A DNA stretch of 64,000 nucleotides. It comes from an uncultured Polaribacter sp. GTDB taxonomy: Bacteria; Bacteroidota; Bacteroidia; Flavobacteriales; Flavobacteriaceae. The DNA lies in contig NZ_CANNFH010000006.1 in the NCBI RefSeq assembly GCF_947503875.1, positions 124,001-188,000 of the forward strand, read 5' to 3'. Below, piece after piece: positions 44,596-53,262 of this stretch. Made by a program: the position numbers and the translations under genes. The notes beneath the pieces are model-generated. The model was not told the origin of the DNA, did no database searches, and saw only the letters and a list, made by a program, of their open reading frames with translations. Within the stretch, counting starts at the first letter, position 1; every line of letters begins with the position of its first letter.

Positions 44596-44834
44596 ATTAA
44601 AAAATAGGGTTAAATATTATTTGTTTAAAAATAAAACAAATTGTTTTTTATTGTGATTTTCTTCGGCTTTTAGCTATTCGATTTTTGACATTAGCTAACA
44701 GCAAAAAGCCATAAACAAATAGCTAAATCTTCGTTGAAATCATGTTGATAACTAATTGCTTTAATTGTTTCTTTTTTTGATGTGAAGCCTTATTTTTACG
44801 AGTACTGCAAACTTAATTCTAGTAACGATTTTTT

Positions 44835-46694
44835 ATGAGTCAAGAAACAAAATATACAGAAGATAATATTAGATCTTTAGACTGGAAAGAGCATATAAGA
44901 ATGCGTCCAGGAATGTACATTGGTAAGTTAGGAGATGGTTCTTCTGCAGACGATGGAATTTATATTTTGGTTAAGGAAGTTTTAGATAACTCTATTGATG
45001 AGTATGTAATGGGCGCTGGTAAAACCATAGAGATTTCTATTCAAGGCAGTAAAGTTACCGTTAGAGATTATGGGCGAGGAATTCCTTTAGGAAAAGTGGT
45101 AGATGTAGTTTCTAAAATGAATACTGGTGGAAAGTACGACTCTAAAGCCTTTAAAAAATCGGTTGGTTTAAATGGTGTGGGTACAAAAGCCGTAAATGCA
45201 CTATCTTCTTATTTTAGAGTAGAATCTTCACGTGAAGGGAAATCTGCTTCTGCAGAATTTAGTCAAGGTAATTTAGAAAATCAAGAGTTTTTAGAAGAAT
45301 CTTCTAGAAGAAAAGGAACAAAAGTACAGTTTATACCAGACGGAGAGATTTTTAAGAACTACAAATTCAGGAATGAATATGTAGCAAAAATGTTGAAGAA
45401 TTATGTGTACTTAAACCCAGGTTTAACCATAATTTTTAATGGAGAAAAATTCTTTTCAGAAAACGGATTAAAAGATTTATTGGAAGACAACAACAATAAA
45501 GATGATATGTTGTATCCAATAATTCATTTAAAAGGAGACGATATTGAAGTTGCCATTACACATAGCAAAACACAATATTCAGAAGAATACCATTCTTTTG
45601 TAAACGGACAACATACCACACAAGGAGGTACACATCAATCTGCATTTAGAGAAGCTGTTGTAAAAACAATTAGAGATTTTTACGGTAAAAACTTTGAAGC
45701 ATCAGACATTCGTAAATCTATAATTTCTGCAATTGCCATTAAAGTGATGGAACCTGTTTTTGAGAGTCAGACTAAAACAAAATTAGGTTCTACAGATATG
45801 GGAGGAGATTTACCAACGGTGAGAACTTACATTAATGATTTTCTAAAAACAAAGTTGGATAATTTTCTGCACAAAAATACAGTTGTAGCAGATACGCTTC
45901 AGAAGAAAATAATTCAGGCAGAAAAAGAACGAAAAGAACTTTCTGGAATACGAAAATTAGCAAAAGATAGAGCTAAAAAGGCCAGTTTACACAATAAAAA
46001 ATTACGCGATTGTAGAATTCATTTGGGTGATGTTAAAAAAGACAATTATTTAGATACCACTTTGTTTATAACAGAGGGAGATTCTGCCTCTGGTTCTATT
46101 ACAAAATCTAGAAATGTAAATACACAAGCCGTTTTTAGTTTAAAGGGTAAACCTTTAAATTCTTACGGATTAACTAAGAAGATTGTGTATGAAAATGAGG
46201 AATTTAATCTACTACAAGCCGCTTTAAATATAGAAGATGGTTTAGAAGATTTACGTTACAACAACATTGTAATTGCTACAGATGCAGATGTTGATGGAAT
46301 GCACATTCGTTTGTTATTAATTACATTTTTCTTGCAGTTTTTTCCTGAATTGATAAAAGAGGGGCATTTGTATATTTTAGAAACACCGCTGTTTAGAGTT
46401 CGTAACAAGAAACAAACGTTTTATTGTTATTCTGATGAAGAAAAGCGTGAAGCAATAGAAAAATTAAGAGGAAAACCAGAAATAACTCGATTTAAAGGTT
46501 TGGGTGAAATTTCACCAAATGAATTTGTACATTTTATTGGTGATGATATTCGTTTAGACCCAGTAATGTTAGATAAAGACATGACCATAGATCAAATGTT
46601 GCAGTTTTACATGGGTAAAAATACACCTGATAGACAAAAGTTTATTATAGAGAATTTGAAGGTTGAGTTGGATTATGTGGAGGATGAAGTTTAA
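44835..46694 (+). CDS. parE: DNA topoisomerase IV subunit B (ParE)
   Basis: 619 residues. GHKL ATPase domain ([38 protein letters not shown]), transducer region, and Toprim domain with EGDSASG and [12 protein letters not shown]. The length fits ParE rather than the longer GyrB. It supplies ATP hydrolysis for decatenation of daughter chromosomes with ParC, whose gene is 1.87 kb downstream instead of adjacent. It ends with acidic residues DYVEDEV. Confidence 0.9.
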   Translation: MSQETKYTEDNIRSLDWKEHIRMRPGMYIGKLGDGSSADDGIYILVKEVLDNSIDEYVMGAGKTIEISIQGSKVTVRDYGRGIPLGKVVDVVSKMNTGGKYDSKAFKKSVGLNGVGTKAVNALSSYFRVESSREGKSASAEFSQGNLENQEFLEESSRRKGTKVQFIPDGEIFKNYKFRNEYVAKMLKNYVYLNPGLTIIFNGEKFFSENGLKDLLEDNNNKDDMLYPIIHLKGDDIEVAITHSKTQYSEEYHSFVNGQHTTQGGTHQSAFREAVVKTIRDFYGKNFEASDIRKSIISAIAIKVMEPVFESQTKTKLGSTDMGGDLPTVRTYINDFLKTKLDNFLHKNTVVADTLQKKIIQAEKERKELSGIRKLAKDRAKKASLHNKKLRDCRIHLGDVKKDNYLDTTLFITEGDSASGSITKSRNVNTQAVFSLKGKPLNSYGLTKKIVYENEEFNLLQAALNIEDGLEDLRYNNIVIATDADVDGMHIRLLLITFFLQFFPELIKEGHLYILETPLFRVRNKKQTFYCYSDEEKREAIEKLRGKPEITRFKGLGEISPNEFVHFIGDDIRLDPVMLDKDMTIDQMLQFYMGKNTPDRQKFIIENLKVELDYVEDEV

Positions 46695-46790
46695 TCCTAC
46701 CCTAAATCTTTTCCATTTCGTCTGCGCTCAATGCAGGCTTTAGAGAGGACTTTGATTTGTTAATGGTTTTGGTTAAATATAAATTTAAAA

Positions 46791-46823
46791 ATCCCTCAAA
46801 GGGTTTTAAACCCTTTGAGGGAT
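46791..46823. repeat. Palindrome ATCCCTCAAAGGGTTT / inverse
   Basis: A 16-bp-arm perfect palindrome with one central base, 97 bp after parE. It probably ends the parE transcript and is one of the AGGGTTTTAAACCCT-type repeats common in this phylum. Confidence 0.8.
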
Positions 46824-46859
46824 GAAAAAGAATACATAATTTAAAATTTTAATTAAAGA

Positions 46860-46946
46860 ACAATATTTAGAAACAGAAAATATTTAGGATTATTCTCTTC
46901 TTTTATGATGGCGTTTACTTTACAGATGATAAAAATAGGATTATAA
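46860..46946 (+). pseudogene. Decayed copy of the 64-aa membrane protein
   Basis: From about 46881 the frame reads YLGLFSSFMMAFTLQMIKIGL and stops at TAA 46944-46946. This is clearly a copy of the C-terminal half of the gene at 47343 (YLGLLSSFMMAFALQMIKGG). The N-terminal half and start codon are gone. Confidence 0.85.
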
Positions 46947-46968
46947 AAGAGGAAGTAAAGGTATTATA

Positions 46969-46998
46969 GATCTGATAGGTTTTTAAAACCTAAAAGAT
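46969..46998. repeat. AGGTTTTTAAAACCT palindrome (imperfect)
   Basis: AGATCTGATAGGTTTTTAAA followed by ACCTAAAAGAT. It is a degenerate relative of the palindrome at 47548-47579. Confidence 0.6.
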
Positions 46999-47019
46999 AA
47001 AGCTAAAAAAAATAATTTT

Positions 47020-47193
47020 ATGAAAATAAAGTTTCAAACAAAAGAGGAGAGTAATCTAGAACAGAAAAAGATTTTTTTGAGCCTTGCTCCCGAAGTTAGA
47101 GTTCTTTACTTTTATAGATTAATGGAAAGGTTAAAGAAGTTTCCAACAAAGGAAAAAAGCTGTAATAATTTTAAAATTGTAATACATGAATAA
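47020..47193 (+). CDS. 57-residue protein, possible partner of a nucleotidyltransferase
   Basis: ATG 47020 to TAA 47193. The protein (MKIKFQTKEESNLEQ..., PEVRVLYFYRLMERLKKFP) is charged and helical. It overlaps the next small frame by 8 bp. Such short proteins precede nucleotidyltransferase genes in Bacteroidota as far as I recall, but no domain can be named. It may be part of a decayed two-gene unit. Confidence 0.45.
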   Translation: MKIKFQTKEESNLEQKKIFLSLAPEVRVLYFYRLMERLKKFPTKEKSCNNFKIVIHE

Positions 47194-47314
47194 CCTCTGG
47201 GAAGATAAAATTAATTATTTTATTTCTTTAGCAAACACATATCAAGTTAAGATGATTATGGTTGGCGCAGGTGCAGGTATTGCACAACAGTTACAAGAAA
47301 TAAATATAAAATAA
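47186..47314 (+). pseudogene. Truncated nucleotidyltransferase-like remnant
   Basis: ATG 47186; 42 residues. It begins NNLWEDKINYFISLANTYQV followed by KMIMVGAGA, like the start of DUF6036-type nucleotidyltransferases, in which VGGGA is followed by the catalytic aspartates. Here the frame passes into GIAQQLQEINIK and ends, so the whole catalytic region is missing. Probably a remnant left by recombination. Confidence 0.55.
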
Positions 47315-47342
47315 CTTTTAATTAAAAGTAGCAATCTATTTT

Positions 47343-47537
47343 ATGAAAACAGCAAAAAAAGTTTTTAATATATTTTCAATAATTTTTGTGTTGATTTTTA
47401 TTTTCTGGTTGACTCAGATAAATTATAGTGATTTTTCTTTCAAAGAAAACACGTCTGCTTATTTAGGTTTGTTATCTTCTTTTATGATGGCGTTTGCTTT
47501 ACAAATGATTAAGGGTGGCATTAAAGAGAAGAAGTAA
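47343..47537 (+). CDS. 64-residue two-helix membrane protein (paralogue 1)
   Basis: Basic N-terminus, hydrophobic helix about 8-25, a polar loop INYSDFSFKENTSAY, and a second helix about 42-58, ending GGIKEKK. It shares loop and spacing with the gene at 47627 and is duplicated in part at 46860-46946. No known family; a small inner-membrane protein of the accessory island. Confidence 0.65.
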   Translation: MKTAKKVFNIFSIIFVLIFIFWLTQINYSDFSFKENTSAYLGLLSSFMMAFALQMIKGGIKEKK

Positions 47538-47547
47538 TATATTATAT

Positions 47548-47579
47548 AGACCCTTCAGGTTTTAAAACCTGAAAGGTCT
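47548..47579. repeat. Palindrome AGACCCTTCAGGTTTT / inverse
   Basis: AGACCCTTCAGGTTTT pairs with AAAACCTGAAAGGTCT (one mismatch). It separates the two paralogous small membrane protein genes. Confidence 0.75.
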
Positions 47580-47626
47580 GATTGATACAAGATAATTTTT
47601 TATAGATTCTTTGAATTATAAATAGA

Positions 47627-47845
47627 ATGAAAAATAAAAATAGAAAACTGATAGAAATATTTTGTTTTATTGCAGTAGGAATCATATTTCTAGTGAATTT
47701 ATTAGAATTAAATTATGATAATTTAAGTTGGAAAGAGAATAGTGGAGCATATTGGAGTATTATTTCTGTAAGTTTTATTTTTTTATCGTTCGTTTTTAAT
47801 TCTAAAAAAGAAAATGAAGTAAAAAATAACAGAAACTGTAGATGA
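47627..47845 (+). CDS. 72-residue two-helix membrane protein (paralogue 2)
   Basis: Two helices (about 9-27 and 43-58) with the loop LNYDNLSWKENSGAY, which matches INYSDFSFKENTSAY of the 47343 gene in nine of fifteen positions. The tail is charged (KKENEVKNNRNCR). It is a diverged tandem copy; function is unknown. Confidence 0.65.
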   Translation: MKNKNRKLIEIFCFIAVGIIFLVNLLELNYDNLSWKENSGAYWSIISVSFIFLSFVFNSKKENEVKNNRNCR

Positions 47846-47876
47846 CAATTTTTGGTTTTAAGATGATAAAAAGCTA

Positions 47877-48404
47877 ATGAAAGAAGATAATTTAATAATT
47901 CCTGATGAAATAATTTCTAATAAAATTTATTTGATTCGTAATCAAAAGGTAATGTTAGATAGGGATTTAGCCGATTTATATCAGGTAGAAACAAAAGTTT
48001 TAAAACAAGCTGTAAAAAGAAATTTAAATCGTTTTCCAGAAGATTTTATGTTTCAATTAACTAAAAAAGAGTTTGAAAACTTGAGGTCACAATTTGTGAC
48101 CTCAAGTTGGGGAGGAACTAGATATTTACCATCAGTCTTTACAGAACAAGGAGTTGCAATGTTGTCTAGTGTTTTAAAAAGTGATAGAGCTATAGCCGTA
48201 AATATTAAAATTATTAGAATATTTACAAAAATGAGAGATTTATTGACTGATAATTTAAGTTTACAATTAGAAATTGAAGACATTAAAAAGAAAATGAACA
48301 ATCATGATAAAAATATTGAATTGGTATTTTCTTATTTAGATGAATTGGTTGAGAAAAAAGAGGATGAAAAGGCAAGAACCAAAATAGGTTATAAAAAAGA
48401 TTAA
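47877..48404 (+). CDS. ORF6N domain protein
   Basis: 175 residues. ORF6N DNA-binding-type domain at about residues 7-115: YLIRNQKVMLDRDLADLYQVETKVLKQAVKRN, RFPEDFMFQLT, GGTRYLPSVFTEQGVAMLSSVL. A coiled coil follows (LQLEIEDIKKKMNNHDKNIELV). ORF6N proteins occur in phages and in many Bacteroidota chromosomes as antirepressor-like accessory genes. The coding sequence holds a 31-bp near-perfect palindrome at 48078-48108. No other phage gene is nearby. Confidence 0.88.
   Translation: MKEDNLIIPDEIISNKIYLIRNQKVMLDRDLADLYQVETKVLKQAVKRNLNRFPEDFMFQLTKKEFENLRSQFVTSSWGGTRYLPSVFTEQGVAMLSSVLKSDRAIAVNIKIIRIFTKMRDLLTDNLSLQLEIEDIKKKMNNHDKNIELVFSYLDELVEKKEDEKARTKIGYKKD
48078..48108. repeat. 31-bp palindrome within the ORF6N gene
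   Basis: AACTTGAGGTCACAA, one central T, then TTGTGACCTCAAGTT. The arms are perfect 15-mers. It encodes NLRSQFVTSS. It could be an operator or a recombination/hairpin site. Confidence 0.9.
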
Positions 48405-48426
48405 AAAAGGCGAAGATTTAATTAAT

Positions 48427-48514
48427 AAGCCCGCGTTAGGGATTGAACGGCATGTTTGAGCTCTTGCGCTTTTTTAGCGCAAAGCGAGTAGTGAAAGCCC
48501 GTTTAAACGCCCAA
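48427..48514 (+). repeat. Flavobacterial structured intergenic element, copy C
   Basis: CCCGCGTTAGGGATTGAACG, then the hairpin GAGCTCTTGCGC...GCGCAAAGCGAG, then TAGTGAAAGCCCGTTTAAACGCCC. It shares the first and last blocks with copy A (9083-9178) and the hairpin with copy B (28555-28662). It is directly followed by a 7-8-bp ATTAAAC repeat (48534-48556) before parC. Confidence 0.65.
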
Positions 48515-48566
48515 AATAATGAACAAATACACTATTAAACGATTAAACAGTTAAACGTTTTTTTAA

Positions 48567-51305
48567 ATGAGTGAAGAAATAAACGAGAACGAACACGAAG
48601 AGGAGTTAGAAAACTTGCAAGAAGAGCAAACAGAAACCATTACCAAAGTTACAGGAATGTACAAAGAGTGGTTTTTAGATTATGCGAGTTATGTAATTTT
48701 AGAGCGTGCAGTGCCTTCTTTAGAGGATGGTTTAAAACCTGTGCAACGTAGAATTATGCATTCTATGAAAGATTTAGACGATGGACGTTACAATAAAGTA
48801 GCCAATATTGTTGGGCATACTATGCAATATCACCCTCATGGAGATGCTTCTATTGCAGATGCAATGGTGCAAATTGGTCAGAAAGAATTGCTGATTGATA
48901 TGCAAGGAAACTGGGGAAATATTTTAACTGGAGATAGAGCTGCTGCTTCTAGATATATTGAGGCGCGACTTTCTAAATTTGCGTTGGATGTGGTTTTTAA
49001 TCCGAAAACTACAGATTGGAAATTGTCTTATGATGGACGTAGAAAAGAGCCAATTGATTTGCCAGTAAAGTTTCCATTATTGTTGGCACAAGGTGCAGAA
49101 GGAATTGCAGTTGGGTTGTCTACTAAAATATTACCACACAATTTTATTGAGCTAATTGATGCTTCTATAAAATATTTAAAAGGACGTAGTTTTAAAATTG
49201 TACCTGATTTTTTAACTGGCGGAATTGCAGATTTCACCAATTATAATGATGGTAAAAGAGGAGGAAAGGTGCGCGTAAGAGCTAAAATTTCTCAGTTAGA
49301 TAAAAAAACGTTGGTCATAAATGAAATTCCGTTTTCTACTACAACTTCTTCTTTAATAGATTCTATTTTAAAAGCGAATGATAAGGGAAAAATAAAAATA
49401 AAAAAGATTGAAGACAATACTGCTGCAGAGGTAGAGATTTTGGTGCATTTACCGCCAAATGTATCACCAGATAAAAGTATAGATGCTTTGTATGCTTTTA
49501 CCAATTGTGAAACTTCTATTTCGCCTTTGGCATGTACCATTCAAAACAACACTCCTGTTTTTACGGGCGTTTCAGATATGCTAAAACATTCTACAGATTT
49601 AACGGTAGAATTGTTGAAAAAGGAATTGGAAATTCAGTTGAATGAATTGGAAGAACAATGGCATTTTTCTTCTTTAGAGCGTATTTTTATAGAAAATAGA
49701 ATCTATAGAGATATTGAAGAAGAAGAAACTTGGGAAGGTGTAATTGAAGCAATTGACAAAGGTTTACAACCACATATAAAACACTTAAAACGAGCAATTA
49801 CTGTTGAAGATATTACGCGTTTAACGGAGATTCGTATTAAAAAAATATCAAAATTTGATATTGACAAAGCCAAACAATTTATAGAAAGCTTAGAAGAAAA
49901 AATTGCTATTGTAAAAAATCATCTAGCAAATTTAATTGATTTTGCAATCGATTATTTTAAGCGTTTAAAAGAAACTTACGGTAAAGGAAAAGAACGCAAA
50001 ACAGAGATTAGAATTTTTGATGATATTGTAGCGTCTAAAGTTGCTATGAATAACACAAAACTCTATGTAAATAGGGCAGAGGGCTTTATTGGAACATCAC
50101 TTAAAAGAGATGAATTTGTGTGCGATTGTTCTGATATAGATGATATTATTATTTTTAGAAAAGATGGGGTAATGTCTGTTACTAAAATAGACTCTAAAAC
50201 TTTTGTTGGTAAAGATATTATTCATGTTGCTGTATTTAAAAAGAAAGACAAAAGAACGGTGTATAATTTTATGTACAGAGATGGTACAAAAGGTACTTCT
50301 TACATGAAACGTTTTAATGTAACTTCTGTAACAAGAGACAAAGAATACGATTTAACTAATGGCAATAAAGGCTCTATTGTACATTATTTTTCTGCAAATC
50401 CAAATGGAGAAGCAGAAACAGTTACAGTTACCTTAAAATTAGTTAGTCGTTTAAAGAAACCTAAATTAGATATAAATTTTGCAGATTTGTCTATAAAAGG
50501 TAGAGCTGTAAGAGGTAATGTAATTACTAAATATGCTATTAAAAGTATCGATTTTAAATCTGCTGGAGTTTCTACATTAAAACCACGTAAAATTTGGTTT
50601 GATGATGCTGTACAACGTTTAAATGTAGATGATAGAGGAGAGTTGCTAGGCGAATTTAAAGCAGAGGACAAGCTATTAATTATAACCCAGAGTGGAAAAG
50701 CTATGGCTGTAAAACCAGACTTGGCAATGCATTTTGAGGATGATATGATTGTTTTAGAAAAATGGAACCCTAAAAAACCTATCTCTGCCATTTATTTTGA
50801 TGGTGAAAAAGAACGTTATTATGTAAAACGTTTTTTAATTGAAACTACAGATAAAGAAGAAGATTTTATTTCTGAACATCCAAAAAGTCAGTTAGAAATT
50901 GTGGCTACAGATTTTAGACCTGTAGCAGAAATTCAATATTCTAAAAGAAGTTTAGAAAACGAAAAGGTTAATTTTGAGGAATTTATAGCTATTAAAGGGA
51001 TTAAAGCGCAAGGAAATCAATTAACTACAGATAAAATTAAAAATGTAAATCTTTTAGATTCTTTGCCTTATGAAGAGCCAAAGGAACAAGAAGTTGAAAA
51101 AAATGAAACAAGTAAAGAACCTTTTTTAGAGGATAAATTGCCTTTAGAAATACCTGTAGTTAAAAAAACAGCGGTTATAGATGAACATGATGCTAAGTCA
51201 GCTTCAGCATTAAGTAAAGAGCATAAAAAGAATGATTTGTTGAAGAAAGCAATAAAAAAGAAAAAAGAGAAAACAGATGATGAAAATCAGCAGACTTTGT
51301 TTTAA
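48567..51305 (+). CDS. parC: DNA topoisomerase IV subunit A (ParC)
   Basis: 912 residues. Breakage-reunion domain with catalytic Tyr130 (SRYIEARL) and the quinolone-region AMVQIGQKEL/GNWGNILTGD; a coiled coil and a C-terminal beta-pinwheel of GyrA/ParC type (KAMAVKPD, GRAVRGNVI). The tail (about 815-912) is long, charged and rich in Lys/Glu, ending KKKKEKTDDENQQTLF. It cuts and rejoins DNA in the ParC2ParE2 complex. It begins with an acidic leader (EEINENEHEEELENLQEE) upstream of the usual start of homology. Confidence 0.9.
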   Translation: MSEEINENEHEEELENLQEEQTETITKVTGMYKEWFLDYASYVILERAVPSLEDGLKPVQRRIMHSMKDLDDGRYNKVANIVGHTMQYHPHGDASIADAMVQIGQKELLIDMQGNWGNILTGDRAAASRYIEARLSKFALDVVFNPKTTDWKLSYDGRRKEPIDLPVKFPLLLAQGAEGIAVGLSTKILPHNFIELIDASIKYLKGRSFKIVPDFLTGGIADFTNYNDGKRGGKVRVRAKISQLDKKTLVINEIPFSTTTSSLIDSILKANDKGKIKIKKIEDNTAAEVEILVHLPPNVSPDKSIDALYAFTNCETSISPLACTIQNNTPVFTGVSDMLKHSTDLTVELLKKELEIQLNELEEQWHFSSLERIFIENRIYRDIEEEETWEGVIEAIDKGLQPHIKHLKRAITVEDITRLTEIRIKKISKFDIDKAKQFIESLEEKIAIVKNHLANLIDFAIDYFKRLKETYGKGKERKTEIRIFDDIVASKVAMNNTKLYVNRAEGFIGTSLKRDEFVCDCSDIDDIIIFRKDGVMSVTKIDSKTFVGKDIIHVAVFKKKDKRTVYNFMYRDGTKGTSYMKRFNVTSVTRDKEYDLTNGNKGSIVHYFSANPNGEAETVTVTLKLVSRLKKPKLDINFADLSIKGRAVRGNVITKYAIKSIDFKSAGVSTLKPRKIWFDDAVQRLNVDDRGELLGEFKAEDKLLIITQSGKAMAVKPDLAMHFEDDMIVLEKWNPKKPISAIYFDGEKERYYVKRFLIETTDKEEDFISEHPKSQLEIVATDFRPVAEIQYSKRSLENEKVNFEEFIAIKGIKAQGNQLTTDKIKNVNLLDSLPYEEPKEQEVEKNETSKEPFLEDKLPLEIPVVKKTAVIDEHDAKSASALSKEHKKNDLLKKAIKKKKEKTDDENQQTLF

Positions 51306-51465
51306 GATTTTAAAAACTGAGTAGTAGATTTTTTGCAGAGAGCACCTAGGGTTTTTCATTTTTTACTACAGAGCAATCTCACACATAAAAAGGAAGATTT
51401 AACTCATAAATAGTAGAATTTCTAGACAAGATTAAAATGACAGAATTGAATAACATTTTTAAATT

Positions 51466-51801
51466 ATGAAATTAAAGCACTGGTATCTATTTTTAGCGAT
51501 TTTAGGTGTTTGCTATACTTGGTATTATAATATTCAATATTTTAATACTGTAGAAAACGCAACATTTATTGGTTTTTTTAAAGATGCGCAACAAAATTTT
51601 GCGGGCAAATCTTTTGGAGCAGACTTAACTGTGGTTTGCCTTACTTTTTTCGCTTTTTTAATACCTGAATCTTTACGATTAAAAATTAAGTTTTGGTGGG
51701 TTTTAATTCCGCTCACTTTTTTAGTAGCAGTTGCTTTTACATTTCCTTTGTTTTTGTATTTAAGGCAACAAAAAATAGATCTAGCACAAGATGAGGTTTA
51801 G
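51466..51801 (+). CDS. DUF2834 membrane protein
   Basis: 111 residues with three helices (about 4-22, 46-66, 73-97). The start LKHWYLFLAILGVCYTWYYNIQYF and FGADLTVVCLTFFAFLIPES are typical of DUF2834, a small inner-membrane family. It overlaps the regulator gene downstream by 11 bp, so translation is probably coupled and it may modulate that sensor (inference). Confidence 0.82.
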   Translation: MKLKHWYLFLAILGVCYTWYYNIQYFNTVENATFIGFFKDAQQNFAGKSFGADLTVVCLTFFAFLIPESLRLKIKFWWVLIPLTFLVAVAFTFPLFLYLRQQKIDLAQDEV

Positions 51802-53125
51802 AATTCTTTTTTTCATTTTATTTTTAGTAGTTAGTTTAACTAATGCGCAATCAGACATTTTTTTCTTTAAAGATGTGGCTGGTAATTTAGATTTTGCAAC
51901 AGTAAAACAAAAATCATTTAAAGTTTTAGAGAAACAAATATTAGAAGAGTATTCAGAGGCTGTTTATTGGTTTAAAGTACCGCCAAAAAATACAGATTCC
52001 GTTTATGTTTTTAAAGTTTTATATGAGAGAATACAGCAGGCTAAAGTTTATAAAGGGAAACAGCAATTAAGAAAATTGCAAAATGAAAGGTATCTCACAT
52101 ATCAATTTTCTAGAGATACTACTGTATATATAAAAGTAAACCCCAAATTGCATGGGTACATACCTGTTTCTTTAGAAACTAAAGAAAAATCAACTTTAGC
52201 TAATAATAATGCATTGTTACTAAACGGATTTTATTATGGTTTTGCTGTTTTAGTTATTATTTACAATTTATTTTACTTCTTTTTATTTAAAGATGATGCT
52301 TTTTTGTTTTATGCGTTGTTTTTGACAAGTATGACCTTTGGATTATTTACTATGGATGGAATGTTAAATTTTTACAACATACCAGAAAATGTAAATACTA
52401 TTTTAATGACATTAAATTACTCTTCATTAGCCTATTTTTCTTCAAAATTTGCGTACAGTTACATGCTTTTGGATAGGTATTACCCAAAAATTAAAAAGTT
52501 AACTAATCTAATTGGTGGTGCTATAGTATTACTAACTGTTTTGTATTTTTATTATGGTAATTACTACTTTTTACTTTACTTAAATTTACTTGTATTTGGA
52601 ATATTTTTGTTGTTTTGGTTTTGTGCAGTATTACTTTTCAATAAAAACATCTACATTAAAATATTAACTATAGGCTATGCAATTATTTTATTTTCTGCTA
52701 TAGATTTTTACATTTTTAAATTTTTAGGAATACCCTTTGGTAATATAAACCCTATAAATATAAAAATTGGTGCATTTTTAGAAATGATTATTTTATCTAT
52801 TGCCGTTTTATATAGAGTAAAGGTTATTAAGGAAGAAAATGAGTTTATGCGAAGTGACATTATACAATATTCTAATGAATTGAAAACTTTAAAAGCAAAT
52901 AACCAACAAGACAATACAAAGAATGGAGTTTTAGATTTAAGCTTAAGAGAATTAGAAGTTTTTAATTTAATAGTTATCGGAAAAACAAATAAAGAGATTT
53001 CTAATGAAATTAACATCTCTATTAACACTGTAAAATTTCATTTAAAAAATATTTATGATAAACTAAACATTAAGAGTAGAAAAGAAGCTAAAAATTTAAA
53101 TAAGCCCTTAAACAAAGGGTTTTAA
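51791..53125 (+). CDS. 7TM-DISM receptor with LuxR-type HTH domain
   Basis: 444 residues. Signal peptide (LFLVVSLTNAQ/S), an extracytoplasmic beta domain of the 7TMR-DISMED2 kind (about 20-140), seven helices (about 145-350), a short coiled coil, and a C-terminal LuxR/GerE DNA-binding domain LSLRELEVFNLIVIGKTNKEISNEINIS...VKFHLKNIYDKL (about 380-430). It looks like a one-component membrane-bound transcription regulator sensing an external signal, perhaps a carbohydrate-like ligand. No kinase or receiver is present. It overlaps the DUF2834 gene. Confidence 0.9.
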   Translation: MRFRILFFILFLVVSLTNAQSDIFFFKDVAGNLDFATVKQKSFKVLEKQILEEYSEAVYWFKVPPKNTDSVYVFKVLYERIQQAKVYKGKQQLRKLQNERYLTYQFSRDTTVYIKVNPKLHGYIPVSLETKEKSTLANNNALLLNGFYYGFAVLVIIYNLFYFFLFKDDAFLFYALFLTSMTFGLFTMDGMLNFYNIPENVNTILMTLNYSSLAYFSSKFAYSYMLLDRYYPKIKKLTNLIGGAIVLLTVLYFYYGNYYFLLYLNLLVFGIFLLFWFCAVLLFNKNIYIKILTIGYAIILFSAIDFYIFKFLGIPFGNINPINIKIGAFLEMIILSIAVLYRVKVIKEENEFMRSDIIQYSNELKTLKANNQQDNTKNGVLDLSLRELEVFNLIVIGKTNKEISNEINISINTVKFHLKNIYDKLNIKSRKEAKNLNKPLNKGF

Positions 53126-53233
53126 GTGCAGAACTACCCAAAAACTACCCATTTAAAATGTAATTTTTAAACTTAATAATAATATATTTGTGGCATTCCC
53201 CCACAAATCCCCCACTTTAAAATTTAAAATTTT

Positions 53234-53260
53234 AAACTTCAACCATTTTGGTTGAAGTTT
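53234..53260. terminator. Bidirectional terminator AAACTTCAACC / GGTTGAAGTTT
   Basis: A perfect 11-bp stem with a 5-base loop, A-rich before and T-rich after, between the convergent 7TM-DISM regulator and cobalamin-type binding protein genes. Confidence 0.9.
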
Positions 53261-53262
53261 TT

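Noticed and set aside
47877..48404. Prophage suggested by ORF6N
   Set aside because: No integrase, capsid, terminase or lysis gene is present nearby; ORF6N genes are common as lone accessory genes.
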